A stretch of DNA of 64,000 nucleotides. It comes from Emiliania huxleyi CCMP1516. Lineage: Eukaryota; Haptophyta; Isochrysidales; Noelaerhabdaceae. Shown piece by piece: positions 1 through 9,929 of the stretch. The stretch covers positions 458,773 through 522,772 of the forward strand of contig NW_005195301.1 of NCBI RefSeq assembly GCF_000372725.1, written 5' to 3'. Positions within the stretch are counted from its first letter, which is position 1, and every line of letters starts with the position of its first letter. A program made the translations under genes and the position numbers. Under the pieces are notes generated by a model. That model saw nothing but the letters and a program-made list of their open reading frames with translations, made no database searches and was not told where the DNA came from.

Positions 1-152
1 GTCGTCTGGTGACGGGTCCTCCATAGTCGGTTGAGGTCGCCGCCCTCCTCGTGCCTCTTCCCAACGTTTCCTCGGCAGCCGATGCCGTCTGCTCCGACTC
101 CGCCGTCCCCGGGTCTGCCCTGCCCTCGTCTGCGCTAGCTTCTGTTTCGTCA

Positions 153-1175
153 TCACTGATGTCCGTCCTCTTCTTTCTGCTCTTGTTGTACTCTCTCTCT
201 TGTTGTATGCTTGTACATCGCGTCGATTCCTTTTCGCGTGAGCACCAGCCTGAAGCCCGCCCAGCAGCTGAACCGCTCCCTAAGTCGAAGGAGCATCATC
301 AGTCTCACCCACTTCGCTCGCTGCCGACTGTCTCCGCTCCCTCCCGCTTGGGCCGCCGTCGCGGCCCTCGTTCGTCCCACTGGCTGTTGGCCTGTCCCCT
401 CGTTACCTCTGTTATCCCTCCTCCTCCGCGACTCCCTCAAGGCTGGCCGGGCCTCCTTCCACCCAGCGAAGAGCTTCCTCAGCCACTCAATGTGTTCCTC
501 TCTCTTCGTTATGCGCGCGGTAGCCTCATCGTTGAGCTGGATCCACCTCTGCACCGCTCCCGTCGCCGCCTCGGCCACGACTTGCAAGTTCCTCGTAACC
601 CCGGCGCCAAGGTCCCTCCGGCTCTTCTCCGAGAGATCATCTACCAGCGCCGGCAACACCCCCCCGACGGCTGGGGCTAGTGCATCGTACCCGTCCTCAT
701 CCAGCACCCTATAGCGTGAGCCCTTTAGCGCAGCGACATGCGCTATCCTCAGCGTCTTCAGTGTATCCTTGGAGTCGGGTGCCGCCTGTGCTACTTTGCT
801 GATCGCCGTCCCCGTCTGCGCTCGCGCTACTCTGAGGAACCATCTGGCCTGCTCCCTATTCCCCAGGCAGGCGCCGCTAAGCAAGTGCGCCATTGTCGCC
901 CTAGGCGGGTTCTCATCTTCCTCGGTCCATTGCTGCGCGGCTTTCCGCACGATCGGACACAGCGGGTCTCGCTTTAGTGCCGCCCTCCTCGCCGCGTCCC
1001 TCGCGGCCTTACAGACGAGGCAGCCCCTGAGTTCGCTCCTTGTGGCGGCTCCCGGGGCATCTCTCCCCGCCTCTCCCCGTATGATCCTCTCGTGGTGCGC
1101 TCCGTGTGGCACCCCCGCCTGCTGCCGCACCCGCGCTCCCATGACGGTCTTTGTCACCACGTTGTGATCATCCAC
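153..1175 (-). CDS. Open frame of unknown function, possible 3' part of a retroelement protein
   Basis: A 340-codon open frame. It is not clearly started by an ATG: the frame stays open for roughly 80 nt upstream, until a TAA. The protein is rich in Ala and Arg and hydrophilic, with no signal peptide or membrane segment. Residues around 52-105 show a CxxC pair (GCLVC) followed about 45 residues later by HLLSGAC (H-x5-C). This CCHC-like spacing is common near the C-terminus of non-LTR retrotransposon polyproteins. No reverse-transcriptase or endonuclease motif is visible, so assignment to a retroelement is inference. It could equally be an unrelated lineage-specific protein or a decayed 5'-truncated copy. 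The low confidence concerns function. The open frame itself is real. Confidence 0.35.
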   Translation of the reverse strand: MDDHNVVTKTVMGARVRQQAGVPHGAHHERIIRGEAGRDAPGAATRSELRGCLVCKAARDAARRAALKRDPLCPIVRKAAQQWTEEDENPPRATMAHLLSGACLGNREQARWFLRVARAQTGTAISKVAQAAPDSKDTLKTLRIAHVAALKGSRYRVLDEDGYDALAPAVGGVLPALVDDLSEKSRRDLGAGVTRNLQVVAEAATGAVQRWIQLNDEATARITKREEHIEWLRKLFAGWKEARPALRESRRRRDNRGNEGTGQQPVGRTRAATAAQAGGSGDSRQRAKWVRLMMLLRLRERFSCWAGFRLVLTRKGIDAMYKHTTRERVQQEQKEEDGHQ

Positions 1176-2188
1176 GTCGGCGAATTCAATCTCGCGCTCG
1201 CCGTGCTGATCCTTGATCCGCTGGCGCTTGTCCCATTTGTGTTTTTATGCGTGCATTGGCCACTGCACTGGGAGGTGTGAGGTCTGTGCGCACACAGCCC
1301 GCAGAGGCCCGCACAAAACGACTACGATAATATTGCGGTCCGTCTCAAACCCTACGCGCAACTGGGAAAATAAATAAATAAAAACGGGCACCTCTACTCA
1401 CTACTGTGTGGTGTGTGTGTGAGAGTGTGAGAACTGAGATGGGTAAAAAGGAACAGGTCCCCGCCCTTGCGATCTTTGTGCAGGGTTCTTTTACGCAACT
1501 GGGAATATTTTTGTGGAAACTGAAGAAATTACGTAAGCGGCCGGCCTTGGCGTGGAGCGGTAGTAGATGATGCGGCGCCCAGCATGCTCTATCAAGTAAG
1601 ACGAAGTATCATGCCCGTCGCCCCGCAGTGGCACACACGCGGTCACAGCGCCATGCACAAGCGCACCGAGAGAGAGGACTCGTGGCCGGCCGTAGTGTAC
1701 CAGAAGGCGCGTGTGTTCAGTGCACACAGTCGATGTCGCGGGAAGCGGACTGCAGGGACTCCGAGCGAGACCGAGTCCGACTCGCCTGGGCGGCCGCGCC
1801 GGGTGGCCGGTGCCGGTGGCGCGCCCCGGGGGCGCCTCTGCCCCCCCCTTTTTTGATCGCCTCGATCAACGCGCGCATGTTGGGGACGAGAAGGCGAGTG
1901 ACTCAAAACTGTTTTGAGTCAGCCTCGCTCGCGCGCTGAGGTACCGAGACTAAGGGCACCCTTCGCCAGCTGTGGTCACACGTTTCCGGACGGGACGACG
2001 ACGACACAAGCCTCGCCCAACCAAGCCGCAGCGCCCACCCCCCGACGGCCGCCGACCACGTCATGCTGCAGCAATGCACGTCCGAACCATGGGAGTGTGC
2101 CCGCCTCGCGAGGCAAACGAGGCGCGGCTCGCGCTAGGCGCGCTTGCAGTGAGCGGACTGGCCAGTTGAACCAGGCCGCCTGTGGGAT
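1176..2188. other. Intergenic stretch with AAAT-tailed dispersed repeat
   Basis: I see no convincing gene here. An (AAAT)n tract lies at about 1367-1383. It is followed by a block (about 1384-1500) that recurs with changes at about 41376-41475, including the shared words TGAGATGGGTAAAAAGGAAC and ACAGGTCCCC. Two other AAAT/ATTT tracts with different flanks occur near 15270-15290 and 39704-39717. Short AAAT tails of this kind are typical of retroposed elements. The remaining 600 bp, downstream of the ATP synthase gene, are GC-rich without recognisable coding signal. Confidence 0.45.
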
Positions 2189-3116
2189 CTAGGACGAAAA
2201 CTCGGCGGTGAACTTTGTGAAGATGTCCTTCATCGTCGCGTCGAGCGTCGGGGAGATCTCGTTCGTGTCGGCGATCTCCTTGAGGACCTGCGGCGATGGC
2301 GGGGCGGCGGCGGGCTCGGCGCGGGCGGCGGCGTGGGCGGAAGCGCGGCGCAAATGGGGGGGGGGGGGGGGGCTCACCGCCGGCGCCGTCGCCTTGACGT
2401 GCGCGAGGAGCTTCTCTTGGTACGGGCCGACGTCGGTGATGGCGAGCTTGTCGAGGTAGCCGCGCGTGCCGGCGTAGATGCAGACGACCTGGTCCTGGAA
2501 CTCCATCGGGACGTACTGGTTCTGCTTGAGCAGCTCGGTCAGGCGCGCGCCGCGGTTGAGGAGGTACTGCGTCGCCGCGTCGAGGTCGGAGCCAAACTGC
2601 GCAAAGGCTGCGACCTCACGGTACTGGGCGAGCTCCAGCTTGAGAGTGCCTGCAACCTGCTTCATCGCCTTGCGCTGGGCGGCGGAGCCGACGCGCGAGA
2701 CGGAGAGGCCGACCTGGAGCACATGGGCCGGTGAGAGATGCGCGGGGCGGCGGCGGGCGGCGGCTGGCGGTGGACAGAGCAAACAAGCGGCGGCGGCGGC
2801 GGGGGCGGCGAAAGGGAGGCGGCTGCGCGGTGCGATGCCGGGTGGGGCGCCGCGCACGTTGATGGCGGGGCGGATGCCGCGGTAGAAGAGCTCCGACTCG
2901 AGGAAGATCTGCCCGTCGGTGATGGAGATGACGTTGGTCGGGATGTAGGCGGACACGTCGCCCGCCTGCGTCTCGATGATCGGGAGGCCCGTCATCGATC
3001 CGCCCTGCAGGTCGGCCGACATCTTGCACGCGCGCTCGAGGAGGCGCGAGTGCAGGTAGAAGACGTCACCGGGATACGCCTCGCGGCCGGGCGGCCGGCG
3101 GAGCAGCAGCGACATT

Positions 3117-3151
<35 letters not shown>

Positions 3152-4400
3152 CCAGATGATGAGCGCGTGCTTGCCGTTGTCGCGGAAGTGCTCGCCGACG
3201 GCGCAGCCAGTGTAGGGCGCGAGGAACTGGAGCGGCGCGGCGTCCGAGGCGGTGGCCGCCACGATGGTGGTGTACTCCATGGCGCCCTGGTCCGCGAGTG
3301 TCTTCATCAGCTGCGCGACGGTCGAGCGCTTCTGGCCGACGGCGACGTAGATGCAGTACAGCGACTTTTTGTCGTCGCCCGCGGCGTTGATTGTCTTTTG
3401 GTTGATGATGGTGTCGATGGCGACGGCGGTCTTCCCCGTCTGCCGATCGCCGATGATGAGCTCGCGCTGGCCGCGGCCGACGGGCACGAGCGAGTCGACC
3501 GCCTTGAGGCCCGACTCCATCGGCTCGTGCACCGACTGCGGGCGCAGAGAAGCGAGTGGAGCAAGCAAGCGGCAGTGCGGGGAGGGCCGCGAGTCGGGAG
3601 CCCCCGCCCGCAGGAGCGCGCGGTGGGAGCGGTGGGAGCGGCGGGAGCGGCGGCGGGCGGCGGCGGGCGCGGCGCCAGTGAGGGGGGGGGGGGGGGGGGG
3701 GGGAACACCCCTGGGGGGAAAAAATGCCCGGGGCCTTTACCTCAATCCGCTGGCGGCTGAGCTGGCCCGTCAGCGGCCCCAGGCCGTCAATCGGGTCGCC
3801 CAGCCCGTCCACGACGCGGCCGAGCAGGCCATCGCCCACCGAGAGGTCGATAATCGCGCCGGTGCGCTTGACGGTGTCGCCCTCCTTGATGGCACGATCG
3901 TTGCCAAACACGACGACGCCGACGTTGTCGTTCTCCAGGTTGAGCGCCATGCCACGCAGCCCCGAGTCGAACTCCACCATCTCCCCCGCCTGCACCGACT
4001 GCAGGCCGTACACACGCGCGATGCCGTCGCCGATCGCGAGCACCTTGCCTATCTCCTCCAGCTGCACCTCGCCGCCATAGTCCAGCAGCTTGGACTCGAT
4101 GATGGACGACAGCTCCGACACCAACGCCTGCCCCTTCTTGGCGGCTGCGCGGGCGAGGGGCAGCGGCTCAGTGGGGGGAAGGCTCCTCTCCGTCCGGCGG
4201 GCCGTGCGTGGGAGGTGCGAGGTCGGGAACGCTTGCGGACAAGGCCAGCCCGCCACCGCCGCGGCCGTGCAAAGAGGACTTGCGGCAATAATGCATGTCG
4301 TGCAAAGCGCACCGGCAGGCGCAGACACGCGCAAGCCCCTCGAGAGGGTCTGCTGCAGCTGCGGCGCGGCGCGCTGGAGGCCGGTGCGGAGAGCCTGCAT
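2189..4400 (-). CDS. ATP1: Mitochondrial F1F0-ATP synthase subunit alpha (nuclear gene)
   Basis: Alpha subunit of the F1 head of mitochondrial ATP synthase, carrying the non-catalytic nucleotide sites. My model has five exons: 4400-4313, 4144-3741, 3535-2858, 2713-2378 and 2287-2189, about 534 aa, all with GT-AG introns. The N-terminus from MQALRTG is Arg/Gln/Ser-rich and lacks acidic residues, as in a matrix presequence. The mature part has the Walker A motif GDRQTGKT, a Walker B region ([12 protein letters not shown]) and the arginine-finger segment [10 protein letters not shown], and ends [11 protein letters not shown]. The ATG at 4400 was chosen because it leads directly into the presequence and the first GT donor at 4312. 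Odd point: joining exon 2 at the GTAAAG donor to exon 3 drops about ten conserved residues (VKAPGI and the following four) before SVHEP. That junction lies beside a G/C homopolymer at 3681-3703 and may be mis-assembled or use an unusual splice site. Confidence 0.96.
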
Positions 4401-4570
4401 CTGCGGCAGCCTACGGAGCGGGCGTGCGCGCAAGGCTTTTTGCACAGTGCAAGTTTTCGTGCACAGAGCTGCCGCGGCGCAGGCGCGCAGCGGCCGGCCC
4501 GCGGTGCCACGCATCGCGAAGCCGACTCGTGTGTGCGCCGTACGCACAGCCCCACGGCCCCCGCCCCCCC

Positions 4571-6686
4571 GCCCCCTCGCCGTCTGCGTGTCTCGCCCCT
4601 CTCACAGGCACAGCTCGCAGCACACCTCTGCTGCTTGTGCGTCGGCGCTAGTCTCTCGGCGAATAAAAGAAACGCTCGTCGGGCATTTATTTCGACCGGA
4701 GCGCCGCGACCTGCAACTAACAAAATTAATGTTATTTTCGGCTCGCTGTCTTCTCTCCGTCTGTCCTTGCTAATCTCTCGCCTGACACAGGTACTTTCTT
4801 CACCTTGGTGACGAGATCGGATGAAAAGAATTTCACCAGCGAGGTTGATGATGATGTCCGGGACGGTACGTGCCTATTCTTGCCACGAAAAAGAATTTTA
4901 CAGCGCGGCTCCCGTGATGTGCCTGTGTTAGTGCCAGTGCGCGCCAGTCCCGTGCCTAGTGTCGTGCGAAATAGAAACAACACGCCGGGTTTAGAGCTGG
5001 GAATAGATCGCCCCGCCCCCTCGCCGTCTGCGTGTCTCGCCCCTCTCACAGGCACAGCTCGCAGCACACCTCTGCTGCTTGTGCGTCGGCGCTAGTCTCT
5101 CGGCGAATAAAAGAAACGCTCGTCGGGCATTTATTTCGACCGGAGCGCCGCGACCTGCAACTAACAAAATTAATGTTATTTTCGGCTCGCTGTCTTCTCT
5201 CCGTCTGTCCTTGCTAATCTCTCGCCTGACACAGGTACTTTCTTCACCTTGGTGACGAGATCGGATGAAAAGAATTTCACCAGTGAGGTTGATGATGATG
5301 TCCGGGACGGTACGTGCCTATTCTTGCCACGAAAAAGAATTTTACAGCGCGGCTCCCGTGATGTGCCTGTGTTAGTGCCAGTGCGCGCCAGTCCCGTGCC
5401 TAGTGTCGTGCGAAATAGAAACAACACGCCGGGTTTAGAGCTGGGAATAGATCGCCCCGCCCCCTCGCCGTCTGCGTGTCTCGCCCCTCTCACAGGCACA
5501 GCTCGCAGCACACCTCTGCTGCTTGTGCGTCGGCGCTAGTCTCTCGGCGAATAAAAGAAACGCTTTTTGCGCATTTACTTCTGGGACCGGAGCGCCGCGA
5601 CCTGCAACTAACAAAATTAATGTTATTTTCGGCTCGCTGTCTTCTCTCCGTCTGTCCTTGCTAATCTCTCTTCGATCCTCGCCTGACACATGCCTATTCT
5701 TGCCACGAAAAGAGCTGGGAATAGATCGCCCCGCCCCCTCGCCGTCTGCGTGTCTCGCCCCTCTCACAGGCACAGCTCGCAGCACACCTCTGTGCTGCTT
5801 GTGCGTCGGCGCTAGTCTCTCGGCGAATAAAAGAAACGCTCTTTGCGCATTTACTTCTGGGACCGGAGCGCCGCGACCTGCAACTAACAAAATTAATGTT
5901 ATTTTCGGCTCGCTGTCTTCTCTCCGTCTGTCCTTGCTAATCTCTCGCCTGACACAGGTACTTTCTTCACCTTGGTGACGAGATCGGATGAAAAGAATTT
6001 CACCAGCGATGTTGATGTCCGGGACGGTACGTGCCTATTCTTGCCACGAAAAAGAATTTTACAGGGCGGCTCCCGTGATGTGCCTGTGTTAGTGCCAGTG
6101 CGCGCCAGTCCCGTGCCTAGTGTCGTGCGAAATAGAAACAACACGCCGGGTTTAGAGCTGGGAATAGATCGCCCCGCCCCCTCGCCGTCTGCGTGTCTCG
6201 CCCCTCTCACAGGCACAGCTCGCAGCACACCTCTGCTGCTTGTGCGTCGGCGCTAGTCTCTCGGCGAATAAAAGAAACGCTTGTCGGGCATTTATTTCTG
6301 GGACCGGAGCGCCGCGACCTGCAACTAACAAAATTAATTTTATTTTCGGCTCGCTGTCTTCTCTCCGTCTGTCCTTGCTATCTCTCGCCTGACACAGGTA
6401 CTTTCTTCACCTTGGTGACGAGATCGGATGAAAAGAATTTCACCAGCGAGGTTGATGATGATGTCCGGGACGGTACGTGCCTATTCTTGCCACGAAAAAG
6501 AATTTTACAGCGCGGCTCCCGTGATGTGCCTGTGTTAGTGTCGTGCGAAATAGAAACAACACGCCGGGTTTAGAGCTGGGAATATATCGCCCCGCCCCCT
6601 CGCCGTCTGTGTGTCTCGCCCCTCTCACAGGCACAGCTCGCAGCACACCTCTGCTGCTTGTGCGTCGGCGCTAGTCTCTCGGCGAA
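4571..6686. repeat. Tandem satellite array, about 444-bp unit, six copies
   Basis: Head-to-tail copies begin at about 4571, 5015, 5459, 5733, 6176 and 6594. The first two units are 444 bp and nearly identical. The third is shortened to about 274 bp by an internal deletion, the next two are about 443 and 418 bp, and the last is cut at about 6686 where another repeat starts. Each unit begins GCCCCCTCGCCGTCTGCGTG, carries GCGAATAAAAGAAACGC and TTACAGCGCGGCTCCC, and ends near TTTAGAGCTGGGAATAGATC. The unit holds short open frames, which reflect sequence identity rather than selection for protein. The array begins about 170 bp upstream of the ATP1 start codon, so its edge forms part of that gene's 5' flank. 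Confidence 0.95.
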
Positions 6687-7050
6687 TACTTGGAGCACTT
6701 GGAGCACTTGGAGTGCAGTCAGTAACCTCACATCCAGGGCCGGTGAGCTGAGAAGCGCATCCAGCGGGCCGGATGATCGGGATCGGGCTACGGGCTAGAG
6801 AGCCCTGACCCCTATCTAGGGGGGGGGCGCGCATTCGCAGGGCAAGGGCCTTAAAGTAAACACGGGTCTCCGAGGGTTAGTTCTGCGCTCCGGGGTTCCC
6901 CCAGCGGCGGAATTTTTCCCTCGCGCTGTGGGTCCCCCTAGCTGCGGAACGCCCCCTCTACTCGGAGCTAAAGAATACTCTCCGAGGGTTAGCCCCGCGT
7001 ACCAGGTTTCCCCTTAACTGCAAGGACGCCCCCTCTACTCGGAGCTAGTG
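6687..7050 (+). repeat. Dispersed repeat family A, copy 1
   Basis: Starts with the 9-bp motif CTTGGAGCA repeated, then GGAGTGCAGTCAGTAACCTC, a central segment containing GCGGGCCGGATGATCGG, and an end part with two successive modules bounded by CTCCGAG and CTCGGAG. Related copies lie at 14901-15134 (plus), 19137-19226 (5' part only, plus) and 49442-49680 (minus). I found no protein-coding capacity and no clear target-site duplication. It interrupts the satellite array, whose sequence resumes at 7779. Confidence 0.85.
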
Positions 7051-7778
7051 GACACGACACTAACTACTGATACGAGAATACATACCGCCCCCACGCAACT
7101 ACTCGAAGATAATACGAGAATACGCAGCTGCGAGACGCCTATAAAGAAACAGCGAGGTAAAGTTCGGCGGCTATGATAAACCGAAAGTTGTCGTAAAACG
7201 CGGGCGAAAGCAAAGCAGAGGGCGGGCGCTTTCTGCCGCAGCGATGCCCGCAGCCTGTCGAGCAGCTTCCGCGGCGCACATGCGCCGCGGGGTTGAACGA
7301 CAGCCGCGCCTCTCGAGCCACCCGTGCCACGCGCGGCGACGCGCACCCTGCGCGCCAGTCGGCGCACTGGCAGTACTGCACCAGCCAGCACGGCGTGGAG
7401 CAATGCATCCAGGGCATTGTGTTGGGCGCCAGCCAGCATGCCTCAGCACAGAGCAAGAGCGCATGCTGCGCACCCTGGCGCAGCACCAGCTCGCCTCCAA
7501 TCAGGCACTCTCACCACTGCACAGCCGCCCACGAGCGCCCGCAGCTGCACTGCTCAACGCTCAAGCTCAGGAGCCTCCCCTTGTTGTCGCAGCTTTGTGC
7601 AGTGCAGCGTGCGAGCAGCGCAGCGCCAGGCAGACCCGTGGCACGCCCGGGCGGCTGTGGGACGGAGGCCCGCCGAGCGAGTGCGAGCCGCATCGGCGGC
7701 CATGTCTCCCGCAGCCGTGAGCGAGCGGTGCAAAGAGGCAGCGTCGCGCATGCTTTTCCGTAACGGCCCCGGTCGAAG
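7051..7778. other. Unassigned GC-rich segment between repeats
   Basis: Lies between repeat A and a partial satellite copy. Several overlapping open frames of 110-190 codons exist in all directions, but none shows a recognisable domain, a start context or consistent splice sites. They look like products of high GC and few stop codons. A transcribed non-coding locus or an unknown gene cannot be excluded. Confidence 0.4.
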
Positions 7779-7981
7779 AATAAAAGAAACGCTTTTTGTG
7801 CATTTACTTCTGGGACCGGAGCGCCGCGACCTGCAACTAACAAAATTAATTTTATTTTCGGCTCGCTGTCTTTTCTCCGTCTGTCCTTGCTAATCTCTCT
7901 TCGATCCTCGCCTGACACAGGTACTTTCTTCACCTTGGTGACGAGATCGGATGAAAAGAATTTCACCAGTGAGGTTGATCG
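7779..7981 (+). repeat. Isolated partial copy of the 444-bp satellite unit
   Basis: From GAATAAAAGAAACGC to CAGTGAGGTTGAT this matches the middle part of the satellite unit at 4571-6686, including the ATTTACTTCTGGGACCGGAG variant found in its third and fourth copies. It lacks the unit's beginning and end. It probably became separated from the array by insertion of repeat A and the intervening 700 bp. Confidence 0.9.
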
Positions 7982-8519
7982 TATTTCCAACGCCGCAAAT
8001 CTGAAAGATCGCTTGATGAGTCCGGACTGCAAATTCACGCACGCGCGGCGCCCCGCAAAATCGACCGCAAATTTCTTCCAATGCGCCCCCCCGCGCGCGT
8101 CTCGTATACCGGTGCCGGTGCCCGGGTCCACCCGGCCGCAGGGCAGAGCTCGCAGATATACACACACAGCGCGCAATGCGGCGCAGCTGCGCACTAATCC
8201 TCCGCGTGCAGGGCGTGGCCCCGCCCAGCCAGCAGGGACGACGCGGTGAGGAGCAGCAACTTCATCACGGTTCCGAAGCGCCCGTCCCGAAACGCGGTCA
8301 TCTTGCTATTTTCGCCCGCGTCTCATCACAATAGCGCCCGGCGGCGGTCGGTCTTGTAGCTCGATCGGTCATACGAGCGTCATTTTGTACCCCCCCCCCC
8401 CCCCCCCCTCCTCATTCCATTCCTCCTGCCTCGCCACCCCGCCCTCCGACGCCCTCGGCCTGTCGCCATCTCCCTTCGCCCCCCGCCTCTCTCACCCCAC
8501 CCCTCCCCCTCCCCCGCAG
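7982..8519. other. Unassigned sequence and probable upstream intron of the next gene
   Basis: No domain-bearing open frame. A run of about 19 C residues at 8391-8409 is followed by a C/T-rich stretch that ends CCCCCGCAG at 8511-8519, the acceptor for the membrane-protein exon that follows. Positions 8358-8390 resemble the first half of a tRNA (a degenerate A box) but have no second half. Confidence 0.4.
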
Positions 8520-9400
8520 GTGCGACGGAGGCGTGGGTGCTCTCTGCCCGCCAGCTCGCCACGATGGCAGGCTCCTTCGCCGGCATCGGGCTCATGTGGC
8601 ACCTCGACTTGCCGCTACGCCGCTCGCTCCCGTTCGGCGCCCTGCTCGCCGCCGCCGCCCAGCTCTCCCCGCTCCTCGTCCTCCTCGCCAGCGGGAGCGG
8701 GGTCGGCGGCGGGGAAGGCGGCGGCGGGGGCGGCTCCAGCCTCGACGGCAACGCTTCGGGCGTCGCGGTGCTTGCTCACTCACACCAAAGACACAGCCCC
8801 CGGCCCAGAGCATCGCGCGCTCGCGCCAGGCCGACCCCACCGCGCTCGTCGCAGCGCGCCCGTGAGCGGGTCCGCCGGCGCGTTCCGTAGGTCCTGCTGC
8901 TCGAGCCGCTGCTGTCGGCCGCGATGAGCGCGTGCGGCGTGGTGCCCGTCCTCGCCCTCGCCGCCGCCGCCGCCGCCAACGAGGGCGAGGCCACCGGTGG
9001 AGGCTCTGCTGTCGTGGACGCAACCATGACACGTCCAGGACGTGTCCGTAGGCGAGGGGGCCGCCTACGGGCTCGTCGGCGCGGCCGACGCGGCGGGTGC
9101 CCGAACCCGCCCCGAGCAACCGCCCGGAGTCACACATTTCCAATCACCCCTCCCCCCACCTTCGCCCCAGGTGCCCTCGCGGGCGGCTCGCTCTCGACGG
9201 TGGCCGTGGCGGCGCTCGGCATCGGCGGCCCGCCGCACGGCGGTTGGCGTAAGCTGCCGCTCTTCGCGGTGCTCTGCGCCGCCTCCAAGCTCGCCACGGT
9301 GCCGCTCGTACTGCTGCTGCTCCGGCTGAGGGAGTCGGTGGCGGACGGCGCGGCGGCCGAGGAGACGGGCGGGTGGAGGAGGAGAGGAGTGGAGGCGTGA
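8520..9400 (+). CDS. Multi-pass membrane protein, C-terminal exons, folate/biopterin-transporter-like
   Basis: Four short exons joined by AG-bounded introns give a hydrophobic protein ending at a stop at 9398-9400. Their cores encode SARQLATMAGSFAGIGLMWH, then LLLEPLLSAAMSACGVVPV, then GEGAAYGLVGAADAAG, then GGWRKLPLFAVLCAASKLAT and VPLVLLLLRLRES. The order of hydrophobic helices and the G-E-G-x-x-Y-x-L-x-x-x-x-x-x-x-G segment recall the C-terminal half of the folate-biopterin transporter (BT1/FBT) branch of the major facilitator superfamily. That match is from memory and moderate. No start codon or N-terminal half could be found upstream, where repeats begin, so the gene is either truncated or has distant exons. 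Glycine- and alanine-rich loops lengthen it. Confidence 0.42.
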
Positions 9401-9929
9401 CACGCGGAAGGCGCGGGAAGGGGGACGGGGGAAGGTAGGCGGAGGCGGGAGAACGGGCGCGCAGTGCGTGCCGCAGTCCGCAGAGAGAGATTAGTGTTAC
9501 GCTCGTACCGTTTTGTGGCGGCGGGCCGGACCCCGCCAGCCGCGCCCACGCTGCACGCTATGCAGACTCGAGAACTGCACACACACGCGCACACAAAACA
9601 CCAACAAGAGTGCCATCACACACAATCCCCTGAAATCTGAATATTTAACGAAATAAAACGGAACTTGTCCTTCGACCTTCAGTTTTGCAGAGCGAAAAAA
9701 CCCAACACATATAGGAACCAGGGCAAGGCCCCCATGGCCATGCCCCATCCATCACACCCGCGCTGCGCTTGCTCTTGTTGCACACGCGGCGACGAATGGA
9801 TCGACCCCGGTCCCCGCCCGCGGGCAGCCTCTACACACCAGAGGTCAGTGAGAGCGGAGGTAACATCAACAGCAGCAGGGGCCCGAGCCTCCGAGGAGGC
9901 TGCCCACGCGCCACGGTGAAGCAAGCGCA
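9401..9929. other. Intergenic region between convergent genes
   Basis: Separates the 3' end of the plus-strand transporter from the 3' end of the minus-strand oxidase. An AT-richer stretch at about 9620-9720 contains TTTAACGAAATAAAACGG and probably holds polyadenylation signals. I see no gene. Confidence 0.5.

Noticed and set aside
2738-4811. Long plus-strand open frames over the ATP1 gene
   Set aside because: They are antisense to well-conserved exons of ATP synthase alpha and show only Ala/Arg/Gly-rich composition.
4805-6573. Repeated 90-150 codon frames in the satellite
   Set aside because: They recur only because the DNA unit is repeated. Deletions and frame changes between copies are not tolerated as in a real protein.
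6979-7047. tRNA-like module with 7-bp paired ends
   Set aside because: Length and terminal pairing fit, but no GTTC T-loop, anticodon arm or CCA-adjacent discriminator is visible. Kept only as a repeat feature.
8336-8390. Possible tRNA gene
   Set aside because: Only an A-box-like word and half a D arm are present. The 3' half is a poly-C tract with no T arm.
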